Below are positions 1-7,143 of a stretch of DNA of 9,256 nt, piece by piece. The first letter of the stretch is position 1, and each line of letters starts with the position of its first letter. Source of the DNA: Methanosphaera sp. (GTDB lineage: Archaea > Methanobacteriota > Methanobacteria > Methanobacteriales > Methanobacteriaceae); NCBI GenBank assembly GCA_021199865.1, contig JAJQHG010000036.1, positions 1 through 9,256 on the forward strand, given 5' to 3'. The translations under genes and the position numbers were made by a program. Under the pieces are notes generated by a model that made no database searches, had not been told where the DNA came from, and saw only the letters and a list, made by a program, of their open reading frames with translations.

Positions 1-218
1 ATCCCTATCATATACAAATCAATCATAACTAAACTTGCAAAATTAATCTACTTAAAAATATAATTCATATAATACATGACTAAAAAATAACTATAAAATA
101 TATGGATAAAAATATTATTTTAATAAAACAAGCTACAAAAAAATAGAATTATAGTATTCCTAATATTTATTCAGTTAAAAAATATTAAAAAGAGTATTAG
201 TGGAGATTAAAAATAGTT
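1..218. other. AT-rich non-coding end of window
   Basis: No supportable gene is seen here. The part nearest the MATE gene (137-213) holds oligo-A runs that are oligo-T in the direction of transcription. The rest is AT-rich sequence that could include the promoter of a further minus-strand gene beyond the left edge, but no TATA box stands out enough to call. Confidence 0.5.
137..213 (-). terminator. Oligo-T terminator region after the MATE gene
   Basis: On the minus strand, just after the stop codon at 219-221, there are four T runs: 209-213 (5), 187-191 (5), 177-182 (6) and 137-143 (7). Archaeal RNA polymerase commonly terminates at oligo-T tracts without a stable hairpin, so this cluster is the likely end of the MATE transcript. 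The exact stop point is inferred. Confidence 0.5.
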
Positions 219-1586
219 TTATCCACTAACTTTTAGACGTTTCATATACAACTCAAATACTATTACAGCTATTATCGTACCAAGAAGACTACCAGCACCC
301 AGGGAATAACATACACCATCTACTCCCATATTAAATATATAAACAAATAACAATAGGAATCCAAGTACAAACACAGCCTCACGTAGTAATGTTAATACTA
401 ATGATATCAAACCCTTTCCCATACCCTGGAACACCATTGCTGCACACATACCTGGTGGTACAACAATCAGGAATATGGATAATATCCTAAGAATATCAAC
501 TATTATACTGTTTAAACCTGCACTACTTGAAGAATAACTAAATAGTGTTGCAATCTGTGGTGTAAAGACATATAACATAACAAATAAAATTATGGCTATA
601 CCTACAGACAGCTTTGTTGAGTAATAAAAGGTATCCTTAACCTTCTGATAATCATGAGCACCATAAGCTACACCAGAAACCGTGATAGTAGCTGTTGCAA
701 TACCAACACTTGTCATCATACATAAGTCCACTACACTAAATGAAGCTGTAAATGCTGCAACAACAGTCGTAGAAGATATTGTTACAAGTACTGAATTCAT
801 GAACATATTAATAACAGACATAATAATCTGTTCTATACTTCCAGGTATAGCTACAGAAATTATTTCCTTACTAATACTATTACTATAATGAAATCTACTT
901 AATGATAAATCAACATAGGTATCATGCTTAATAAACATCCAGTAAAGCATGAGAAATGTTGCTATACATGCAGATAAAATTGTTGCTTAGTAGCACCTTC
1001 TACTCCAAGACCCAGTGTATAAATAAATATAGGATCAAGTATTAAGTTGACAACACCTGTTGCAACTAAAGCTATAGTAGCTCTCTTAATATCTCCTTCT
1101 GCTCTTAATTGACTAGATAGTATACCATTAAATAGTATAGCAAATGATCCAACAATAACAATTGTTGCATATGGCTTTGCATACTCTACTACCTCAGATG
1201 CACCTATTAACACGATGATATTATCTAGAAATGGTAATAGAATTAATGGCAATAGTATAGATAATGCTACTGCCATGAGTATGCCATGCCATGCAATTAT
1301 CAACATTATCCTTATCATCAGCCCCAATATACCTAGATATTAGGGAGTTAGAACCAGCACCAAAACCTGTTGCTACACCATTAATCATTAAAAATAGTGG
1401 TGTGATAAACCCAATAGCTGCTAGTGGGTTTGATCCTAGTCCAGCAACCCATATTCTATCAACAATGTTATAGATCATCGTTAATACTAATGTTAGTATC
1501 AATGGTGTTGCTATCTTATTAATAGCTCTCTTATAATCTCCACGAACAAGATCAAGATTATCATTATCTTGACTATTTTGATTCAT
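219..1586 (-). pseudogene. MATE-family multidrug efflux transporter, broken by two frameshifts
   Basis: The gene would encode an ion-coupled exporter of the MATE (NorM/DinF-type) family in the cytoplasmic membrane. Pieced together, the three fragments give about 455 residues, the normal MATE length with about 12 membrane helices. The first fragment (ATG at 1586 to about 1297) has the typical start of the family, with IATPLILTLVLTMIYNIVD and SRYIGADDKDNVDN. The second fragment (about 1294-988) is in another frame and carries LRAEGDIKRATIALVATG and DPIFIYTLGLGVEGA. The third (986-219) returns to the first frame with ATILSACIATFLMLYWMF and ends at TAA 219-221. If read straight through, frame one stops near 1221. 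The second frame stops at TAG 962-964, and the third is closed upstream by TAA at 987-989. A GAGGT ribosome binding site precedes the ATG. The family call is firm. Whether the breaks are real mutations or sequence errors cannot be told from here, although every other gene in the window is intact. Confidence 0.87.
1281..1294 (-). repeat. Pentanucleotide tandem repeat at the first MATE frameshift
   Basis: The plus strand reads ATGCC ATGCC ATGC, or 2.8 copies of a 5-base unit, exactly where the MATE reading frame changes. Adding one more unit on the minus strand restores the frame and gives a smooth NCMAWHGILMAVAL sequence. A single extra base just upstream (in AATTGCA) would explain the shift equally well. 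Confidence 0.55.
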
Positions 1587-1654
1587 ATACTTACCTCAAA
1601 CATTAATATAATAAATTCATAAAAAAGTCATTAGTAATATTTCTTATAAAAAAT

Positions 1655-1668
1655 CACATATATACTTA
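1655..1668 (-). promoter_or_regulatory. Candidate TATA box of the MATE gene
   Basis: On the minus strand the sequence GTATATAT (1665-1658) lies about 72 bases upstream of the MATE ATG. It is preceded by an A-rich stretch that could serve as the TFB recognition element. Transcription would start near 1635 and leave a leader of about 50 bases. AT-rich context makes chance matches common, so this is only a candidate. Confidence 0.35.
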
Positions 1669-1704
1669 TGTTTTAGAAAAATCATTGCTCAGAAGAGATT
1701 TAAT

Positions 1705-1740
1705 AAAAACATGAAAAAGATTTAAAAAGAAGATATAAAA
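1705..1740 (-). terminator. Oligo-T terminator region after the ABC operon
   Basis: Within 45 bases of the last ATPase stop codon, the minus strand has T runs at 1737-1740, 1724-1728, 1714-1718 and 1705-1709. This spaced U-rich pattern is the usual archaeal terminator form and separates the importer operon from the MATE gene. Confidence 0.5.
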
Positions 1741-1746
1741 TGGAGG

Positions 1747-2364
1747 TTAATCTAGATTATTAATCTGATTTAATACTATGATATCATCACATACTGTGTC
1801 AAGTAATTTCTTATCATGACTTACAATTAGTATTCCTACCTTATTCTTTTGACAGTAATTTGATAGGGATGTCCATATTTGTACCTGACTTATTGCATCA
1901 AGCATTGTTGTTATCTCGTCGGCTATAACATACTTAGTTTTTGGATTAAGACTTCTTAGTATAGAGAATCTCTGTAATTCACCACCACTTAGCTCTGATG
2001 GATAACGATCTAACCATGAATTTCTTATACCAAACTCATCAAGAACATCCTGAGGTGGCATCCAAGATTCCTCAAGAACCTGTTTCATCTTCCATTTAGG
2101 ATTCATTGTCTTCTCTGGATGCTGAAATATTAATTGTACAGGATTATACTCATTTTTATTAACAATCTCACCATCAACAGTAACTGTTCCTTCATAATTT
2201 GTTATATACCCTGATATTATTTTACAGAGAGTTGTCTTACCAGAACCACTATCCCCCATTAAGCCTATAGTTTGATTATTATTTACACTTAGTGATACCT
2301 CCTTTAGTATTTGAGGACTCCTACTCTTATATCCATACGATACTTTCTCTACTTTTAGTGTCAT
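1747..2364 (-). CDS. Peptide/nickel ABC importer ATPase 2 (DppF/OppF/NikE-like)
   Basis: This is the second ATP-hydrolysing subunit of the importer, 205 residues, acting on the cytoplasmic face with the partner ATPase encoded just upstream. All nucleotide-binding elements are visible: Walker A GDSGSGKT at 37-44, Q-loop Q81, signature LSGGE at 125-129, Walker B KYVIADE at 144-150, a D-loop MLD at 154-156 and switch H183. It stops soon after the H-switch and lacks the C-terminal oligopeptide-transporter extension of longer OppF/DppF proteins. The length is therefore closer to the short NikE/CntF-type ATPases. The ATG at 2364 follows an AGGAGA ribosome binding site, and only two bases separate it from the stop of the previous gene, so the two are probably translationally coupled. 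Family and role are clear; the substrate is not. Confidence 0.93.
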   Translation of the reverse strand: MTLKVEKVSYGYKSRSPQILKEVSLSVNNNQTIGLMGDSGSGKTTLCKIISGYITNYEGTVTVDGEIVNKNEYNPVQLIFQHPEKTMNPKWKMKQVLEESWMPPQDVLDEFGIRNSWLDRYPSELSGGELQRFSILRSLNPKTKYVIADEITTMLDAISQVQIWTSLSNYCQKNKVGILIVSHDKKLLDTVCDDIIVLNQINNLD

Positions 2365-2366
2365 AG

Positions 2367-3308
2367 TTATTCTCCTAGTGGCTTAAAACACCTGATTGCT
2401 GTACCATTAACAAATTCTAGTTTTGGCTTATTATCTTTACATTTATCCATTCTATGTGGACAATTATCATAGTAAACACAGCCTACAGGATCACTATGTG
2501 GTTGCATACCAAGATCTAGCCTAAATCCATTCTCAGGTAATGCTTCTATTAGACTTCTAGTATAAGGATGTTTTAATTTAGATACATCATGAAAATTCTC
2601 TGTTTTATTAATTTCTATTACATAACCAGCATAGAATATTGCTATACGATCTGCAACCCTAAGAGCCACATTAATATCATGAGTAATTAGTAACACACCT
2701 TTATTATCCTTCTTCATTGATAATAAGTCATCAATTGTCTCATCAACTGCTTCTTGGTCTAATCCTGGTGTTGGTTCATCAGCAATGACTACCTTGGGGT
2801 TTGATAGTAATGCTGTTGATAATAGAACCTTTCTTGCCATACCTCCAGATAGTTCAAAGGGATACATTGAATCAACACTCTCATCTAAACCATACTTTGA
2901 GAATACCTCTCTTTGATGCTTTAGCTTCTCTTCTTTTTCATCCTCCTCCTCATATGAACCAATTGCTTGCTCTGATACCGTCATTAGTGGGTCAAGATAG
3001 TTTACTGATTGAGGAATAAGTACTATCTTATCTCCCCTTATCTCTTCTTTTAACTCTTGTGTTAATAATTCATCCTTATATGTGATATTGCCAGTTGTAG
3101 TTGCATTATTTGGTAGAATACCAAATATTGTATCGGCTAATAAACTCTTTCCAGACCCACTTGATCCAAGTATTGCAACAATCTCACCCTCACAAACATC
3201 AAGTGAAAGATCAGATATAACTGTAGTTGTCCTTTGTCTTAGTCCTTCCACATACTGTGTAAAAGATATTGAAAGGTTTGATACACTTAATAACTCCTCT
3301 TTATCCAT
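2367..3308 (-). CDS. Peptide/nickel ABC importer ATPase 1 (DppD/OppD/NikD-like)
   Basis: This is the first ATPase subunit of the importer, 313 residues. It shows Walker A GSSGSGKS at 48-55, Q-loop Q100 (LIPQ), signature LSGGM at 153-157, Walker B VVIADE at 173-178, D-loop LD at 183-184 and switch H210. The C-terminal oligopeptide-transporter domain is present: HPYTRSLIEALP at 247-258, then four cysteines at 277, 283, 290 and 307 in the usual spacing. In related Opp/Dpp ATPases these cysteines hold an iron-sulfur cluster, and the same is inferred here. An acidic insert (EEEDEKEEK, about 120-128) lies between the Q-loop and the signature. The ATG at 3308 has a strong AGGTGAT site, which overlaps the stop codon of the upstream permease. 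Operon position and sequence agree on the role. Confidence 0.95.
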   Translation of the reverse strand: MDKEELLSVSNLSISFTQYVEGLRQRTTTVISDLSLDVCEGEIVAILGSSGSGKSLLADTIFGILPNNATTTGNITYKDELLTQELKEEIRGDKIVLIPQSVNYLDPLMTVSEQAIGSYEEEDEKEEKLKHQREVFSKYGLDESVDSMYPFELSGGMARKVLLSTALLSNPKVVIADEPTPGLDQEAVDETIDDLLSMKKDNKGVLLITHDINVALRVADRIAIFYAGYVIEINKTENFHDVSKLKHPYTRSLIEALPENGFRLDLGMQPHSDPVGCVYYDNCPHRMDKCKDNKPKLEFVNGTAIRCFKPLGE

Positions 3309-3317
3309 ATTATCACC

Positions 3318-4172
3318 TTATGTCTGTGCTGTTTCTGGATTAAGTAATTTCTCTACATTCTCACCAATTAAGTCAAATAATAGTACTACTATTAATAATG
3401 TTAAACCAGGGAATAATGCTAGCCACCAGTATCCTGCTGATAAATAATTCATTGACTCTGATAGTATTACACCAATTGCTGGTTCATGTGGTGGAAGTCC
3501 AAATCCAAGGAAGGTAATACTTGCTTCGTGCATTATTGCATGTGGGAACATTAATATTACTCCAACAATTATTTGACTAGTAACTAGAGGTAGTATGTGC
3601 TTCGTTGCTATCCATATCTTAGATTTTCCTAGTTGACTTGAAAGCTTAACATAATCTGTTGTTTTAATCTTTTTTACTTCTGCTCTTAGTACTCTTGCTA
3701 GTGGTGTCCAGTGGGTTAACCCAACACCCATAATTACTCCATAGAATCCACCACCAAAGGATATGGAGATCAATATTATTAGTAGTATATGTGGTATTGA
3801 ATTGAATAGATCTATTATCCATGCAACTAATTCATCAAAAAACTTATTAAAGCTTGATAATAGTCCAAGTGTTATTGCTACAATTGTACTTATTATTGAT
3901 GCAAATGCTCCAACACCAATACTTAGGCCTATCCCTGATAATGTACGTGTAAACATGTCACGACCCATCCAATCAGTACCAAATATATGACTAAGAGATG
4001 GTGCTTGATTTGCATTTGCAAAGTTAGTTGTTATACTTGATGTATCAATAAAAAGATAGCTAACAAATATTAGTACTAGTACTAATAGAGATAATCCAAT
4101 AATTACGAGTGTCTTTGTTCTAAGATTAGCATTGTATAATGTCCATTGCTTAGTTTCATTCTTATTCGTCAT
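3318..4172 (-). CDS. Peptide/nickel ABC importer permease 2 (DppC/OppC/NikC-like)
   Basis: This is the second channel-forming subunit, 284 residues from the chosen start. A first membrane helix lies at about 21-41. It is followed by the family hallmark HIFGTDWMGRDMFTR (62-76) and a core of about five more helices. The cytoplasmic EAA-type coupling loop is at about 158-195 (LARVLRAEV, then DYVKLSSQLG, ending KHILP). The late family motif EASITFLGFGLPPHEP is at 216-231. The start is taken as the ATG at 4172 because GAGTGA lies five bases before it. A GTG at 4181 would add three residues but sits directly against its only possible ribosome binding site. The chosen start overlaps the end of the first permease gene by 11 bases, indicating coupled translation. 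Confidence 0.94.
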   Translation of the reverse strand: MTNKNETKQWTLYNANLRTKTLVIIGLSLLVLVLIFVSYLFIDTSSITTNFANANQAPSLSHIFGTDWMGRDMFTRTLSGIGLSIGVGAFASIISTIVAITLGLLSSFNKFFDELVAWIIDLFNSIPHILLIILISISFGGGFYGVIMGVGLTHWTPLARVLRAEVKKIKTTDYVKLSSQLGKSKIWIATKHILPLVTSQIIVGVILMFPHAIMHEASITFLGFGLPPHEPAIGVILSESMNYLSAGYWWLALFPGLTLLIVVLLFDLIGENVEKLLNPETAQT

Positions 4173-5151
4173 TAGTTTCACTCTCTTTTATTCTTGGATC
4201 AACAAAGTAGTATATTACATCTGCTAATAGGTTTCCGAAGTACACAAATATTGCACTAATTACTACTATACCTAGAAGTAGTGGTACATCACTTTGTAAT
4301 CCTGCTTGCACTGCTGTTTGACCAATACCTGGATAATTAAATACTTGTTCTACTAGTACTGCTCCACCAAATAATTCATTTATTGATAAACATTGTAGTG
4401 TAACAGCTGGTAGTAGAATGTTTCTGATACCATGTCTTTTTATTAAGTCCCATCCAGATTCACCACGACTTTTTGCAAAACGTACATAATCACTATTTAA
4501 TACATCTACTAATTCATTACGTGTATATAGAGCTATTGATGCTACTCCAACCATACTAAGTGTTAAGGCTGGAAGCACCAGTCTTGATATATAATCTGCT
4601 ATTGACACATTTTGGCTTAAAACACCTACTGGCGTACTATATCCTACAGGAAACCACCCCAACTCTATTGAAAATACTATTAAGACTAATAAACCAATCC
4701 AGAATGATGGTGCTGACTGAATAATATAGCAGTATACCTTAACTATTCTATCAATCCATGAACCCTCATTCTTACCTGCAACTACTCCCAGAGTAAATCC
4801 TATTATTCCACTTAGAACCCATGAGACAAACATGAGTACAATTGATGTCATGAATTTCTCTAATATAACATCACTTACTGATGTTCTGTATATTAGTGAA
4901 GTTCCAAGATCACCCTGTAGAAGATTACTTACCCAATTTATTATTTTAGTTGTTAGTGGAGTATTTACTCCCCAGTACTGTTCAAGTAGAGCTCTTTGAG
5001 CTTGTGATACAGGAGCTTCCTTAAGATATGCATTCACAGGATCTAACGGTGATAATTCTAGTAGAATGAAACTGAAAATAGCTACAGCTATTATTAGGAT
5101 TATGAATCTAACTGCCTTTTGTCCTATAAATTTTGTTATTTTCTTATTCAA
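4162..5151 (-). CDS. Peptide/nickel ABC importer permease 1 (DppB/OppB/NikB-like)
   Basis: This is the first channel-forming subunit, 329 residues with about six membrane helices, the first at about 13-32. Family hallmarks are GDLGTS at 80-85, the EAA coupling loop with DYVRFAKSRG at 221-230 and the following IRNILLPAV, the FNYPGIGQ stretch at 271-278, and the conserved DPRI at 318-321 near the C-terminus. Length is normal for the family. The start codon is TTG at 5151, supported by a GAGGAGA ribosome binding site seven bases upstream and by the lack of any other start near the N-terminus. The gene lies 69 bases after the binding-protein gene and overlaps the next permease. The rare start and the U-rich gap before it may set permease output well below that of the binding protein; this is inference. 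Confidence 0.95.
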   Translation of the reverse strand: MNKKITKFIGQKAVRFIILIIAVAIFSFILLELSPLDPVNAYLKEAPVSQAQRALLEQYWGVNTPLTTKIINWVSNLLQGDLGTSLIYRTSVSDVILEKFMTSIVLMFVSWVLSGIIGFTLGVVAGKNEGSWIDRIVKVYCYIIQSAPSFWIGLLVLIVFSIELGWFPVGYSTPVGVLSQNVSIADYISRLVLPALTLSMVGVASIALYTRNELVDVLNSDYVRFAKSRGESGWDLIKRHGIRNILLPAVTLQCLSINELFGGAVLVEQVFNYPGIGQTAVQAGLQSDVPLLLGIVVISAIFVYFGNLLADVIYYFVDPRIKESETNDE

Positions 5152-5157
5152 TTTAAA

Positions 5158-5165
5158 GTCTCCTC
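5158..5165 (-). promoter_or_regulatory. Ribosome binding site that fixes the TTG start of permease 1
   Basis: The minus strand reads GAGGAGAC here, a good match to the archaeal anti-Shine-Dalgarno sequence. It is placed about seven bases before TTG at 5151-5149. No ATG or GTG is available nearby in frame, so this site decides the start of the permease. Confidence 0.75.
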
Positions 5166-5168
5166 ATT

Positions 5169-5207
5169 AAAATGTTAAAATTATTAAAATATTATAAAAA
5201 GAGAAAA
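5169..5207 (-). terminator. U-rich spacer between binding protein and permease 1, possible partial terminator
   Basis: Between the binding-protein stop and the permease ribosome binding site, the minus strand carries T runs at 5204-5207, 5196-5200, 5186-5189, 5177-5180 and 5169-5172. The runs are shorter than those at the ends of transcripts in this window, so partial termination is plausible. That would fit the common excess of binding protein over membrane subunits. No hairpin was seen. Confidence 0.3.
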
Positions 5208-5220
5208 GAAGAGGAGATGA

Positions 5221-6840
5221 TTAACTAGTTGTGTTGGTACGTGTCCATTCAACAATATTCATTAATACATCCTGTCCATTATTTTCTGCCGCTGTTCCCA
5301 TATCAATATCATCAGCTACAAAGTAGCTGTAATCATATGTTGCAACCCATAGCCATGGTGCATCACCATTTGGACTGAATCCTTCACCATCATTGTATGC
5401 TGCCTCTTTCCAGTATTCATTAGCTGTTTCCTGGTCAGTTGCTGTCATACCAGCCTCTAGTATAGTATCAATAGCAGAGTTATTATATCCATTAGGATTC
5501 ATGTAGTCATCATCAGTATACTCCTTACTATGATATTGTTGATATACTGATCTGTATGGATCAGCTGATGTCTGTTGCATTACTACTGCTGAGCTAAACA
5601 TATTATCATATATTGTATCCCAGTCAGTACCTACCAACTCTATCTCAATACCCATAGTTTTAGCTTGTTCTGATATTACTGTTGCAAGTGCTTGTCTTGC
5701 CGAATCATCTGATGGATAATATAACTTGAATGATGCTCTAACTCCATCTTTCTCTCTTATTCCATCACCATCACTATCAACCCATCCAGCTTCTTCTAGT
5801 GTTTGGTTAGCTGTAGCTACATCACCATCAGATACACTACCTTCCTCTGCGTTTCCATATTCACGTGAGTCAACTCCAGTATATTCTACTGCACCATGAC
5901 CCTGGTATACACTATCTACAATGGTTTGACGATCAATTCCAATATTTAATGCTTTTCTTATTGATTCATCTGCTGTTACATTGTTACCTATAGGATTTCC
6001 ATCCTCTGTTGTTTGACCAGTATTATTTGAGTTTGGAAGACTTATTCCCTGTGCACGTCCTGCTGGCATGTCAACTAGGGTGTATCCTTCTACGGTCTGG
6101 TTTACATCTGTTAGTGTTGCTTGTACCACATCAGCCTCACCTGATTTTGCTAGTTGTATTAGTGAGGATTCATCAGGGAAGAGTAATGTTACTTGTGTGA
6201 AGTATGGTGTTTCTCCATAGTAATTTTCATTTACTTCAAATATTGCTTGCTCTCCCTTATCCCACTGAACTAGTTTGTATGGTCCAGATCCTATAGGATT
6301 TTCACCAAATGTTTCATTATCATATCCATCTGCCTTTACTATACCAACATATCTTAAATTATATATGAATGTTGATTGTGGTTCTTCTAGATGGAATTTT
6401 ACTGTATAATTATCAACTGCTACTGCTTCAACTAGGTTAGACATGTCAAGTTCTGAATTACTAGTTTTTGCTGTGTTGAATGTGAATGCTACATCCTTTG
6501 CTGTTAATGTTGTGTTATCAGAGAATAGTACGTCGTCTCTAATTCCTACAGTCCATGTTAATCCGTCATCACTAATATTATAACCTGTTGCTAAGTCATT
6601 TGTGAAATTTCCATTATCATCAGTTGTTAGTAAGGTACTAAATATTAAAGTGTTAAAGTTTTGATGTCCGCAACCCCATCCAGTTAATGGATTGAAACCA
6701 GAATCTGGTTCATCTTGTCCATTGGTTACTACAATATGGGTTGGATCATCATCAACTATATTCCCATAATATGCAGCTCCAGCTACTATTATTATTATAA
6801 CTACAATAGCAACTATTACTATCTTTCTAGTCTTGTTCAT
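5221..6840 (-). CDS. Extracellular solute-binding protein, family 5 (DppA/OppA/NikA-like)
   Basis: This is the capture subunit of the importer, 539 residues, a normal length for the SBP_bac_5 family. The N-terminus has K3, R5 and K6, then a hydrophobic segment at about 7-25 with no lipobox cysteine. It is probably held to the membrane by that helix rather than by lipid. The mature domain begins with the family pattern FNPLTGWG (49-56), followed by Cys57 and His59, then LATGYNISDDGLTWT and FSDNTTLTAKDVAFTFN, all standard for the fold. IGSGPYKLVQW, SIRKALNIGIDRQTIV and GWVDSDGDGIREKDG are further conserved blocks. Many N-x-S/T sites suggest archaeal N-glycosylation of the exposed domain. The ATG at 6840 follows a weak AGAGATC site. 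It opens the operon, behind a long leader. Dipeptides, oligopeptides and nickel or metal chelates are all possible substrates. Confidence 0.93.
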   Translation of the reverse strand: MNKTRKIVIVAIVVIIIIVAGAAYYGNIVDDDPTHIVVTNGQDEPDSGFNPLTGWGCGHQNFNTLIFSTLLTTDDNGNFTNDLATGYNISDDGLTWTVGIRDDVLFSDNTTLTAKDVAFTFNTAKTSNSELDMSNLVEAVAVDNYTVKFHLEEPQSTFIYNLRYVGIVKADGYDNETFGENPIGSGPYKLVQWDKGEQAIFEVNENYYGETPYFTQVTLLFPDESSLIQLAKSGEADVVQATLTDVNQTVEGYTLVDMPAGRAQGISLPNSNNTGQTTEDGNPIGNNVTADESIRKALNIGIDRQTIVDSVYQGHGAVEYTGVDSREYGNAEEGSVSDGDVATANQTLEEAGWVDSDGDGIREKDGVRASFKLYYPSDDSARQALATVISEQAKTMGIEIELVGTDWDTIYDNMFSSAVVMQQTSADPYRSVYQQYHSKEYTDDDYMNPNGYNNSAIDTILEAGMTATDQETANEYWKEAAYNDGEGFSPNGDAPWLWVATYDYSYFVADDIDMGTAAENNGQDVLMNIVEWTRTNTTS

Positions 6841-6942
6841 TTTGATCTCTTTATATTATGATTATTTTTGTACTTATTAATTGGATATTTAGATAATAAT
6901 TGTATGATGACTTCGATTATGTTATTATTTACATAGCCTTAA

Positions 6943-6959
6943 AGTAATACATTATTACT
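6943..6959. promoter_or_regulatory. Perfect 7-3-7 inverted repeat, possible operator
   Basis: AGTAATA and TATTACT flank the bases CAT. The repeat lies about 15-30 bases downstream of the transcription start predicted from the TATA box at 6997-7004, a position where a bound repressor could block transcription. One arm matches the AGTAATAC motif repeated further upstream. The regulator is unknown and no protein match is claimed. Confidence 0.35.
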
Positions 6960-6996
6960 AATTATTAATAAGATAATCATAGTATATTGTAACAAA

Positions 6997-7004
6997 TATA
7001 TAAA
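6997..7004 (-). promoter_or_regulatory. Candidate TATA box of the ABC importer operon
   Basis: The minus strand reads TTTATATA, an exact match to the methanogen TATA consensus. Transcription would begin at about 6975 and give a leader of roughly 135 bases before the binding-protein ATG, long for an archaeal mRNA. A second, poorer box (TATAAATA, 7027-7020) lies 23 bases further upstream and overlaps a small palindrome at 7025-7037. Confidence 0.5.
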
Positions 7005-7072
7005 CATTGCTAAAAGCTTTATTTATACTATAAGTATGAAAGTATTAATTTTAGGCTAAAAAAACTAATAAA

Positions 7073-7130
7073 AGTAATACTAAATAAAAATAGTAATACA
7101 AATAAGCCCTAAAAGAGCTAAAAAGTAATA
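7073..7130. repeat. Cluster of AGTAATAC motifs
   Basis: Exact AGTAATAC occurs at 7073-7080 and 7092-7099, with AGTAATA at 7124-7130. A further exact copy at 6943-6950 forms one arm of the inverted repeat. Three exact copies of an 8-mer in 366 bases is more than expected even at this AT content. The cluster may be a set of regulator sites, or may partly reflect low-complexity sequence. Confidence 0.4.
7105..7119 (-). terminator. Small hairpin downstream of the DUF2207 gene
   Basis: On the minus strand AGCTCT and AGGGCT flank TTT. The RNA could form a six-pair stem with one G-U pair and a three-base loop, in one of the few GC-containing spots of the region. It lies after the main oligo-T tracts and could be a backup terminator or a 3' end stabiliser. 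Confidence 0.3.
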
Positions 7131-7143
7131 AAAAGATATGTTT

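Noticed and set aside
682..888. Open frame of 68 codons on the plus strand inside the MATE gene
   Set aside because: Hydrophobic composition mirrors the membrane helices coded on the minus strand; nothing suggests an independent gene.
962..1300. Programmed ribosomal frameshifting in the MATE gene
   Set aside because: Neither junction shows a classic slippery heptamer or a following stem or pseudoknot, and two programmed shifts in opposite directions in one transporter gene would be unprecedented as far as I know.
962..1327. The middle MATE fragment as a separate gene
   Set aside because: Its apparent TTG start has no good ribosome binding site, and its sequence is the missing middle of a standard MATE protein, so it is part of one broken gene.
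3082..3447. Open frame of 121 codons on the plus strand
   Set aside because: It lies entirely opposite the ATPase 1 and permease 2 genes, has no family resemblance, and is explained by the codon bias of the real genes on the other strand.
6902..6929. GTATGA at 6902-6907 as half of an enterobacterial-type NikR site
   Set aside because: The matching TCATAC half-site 16 bases on is absent (ATTATT is there instead).
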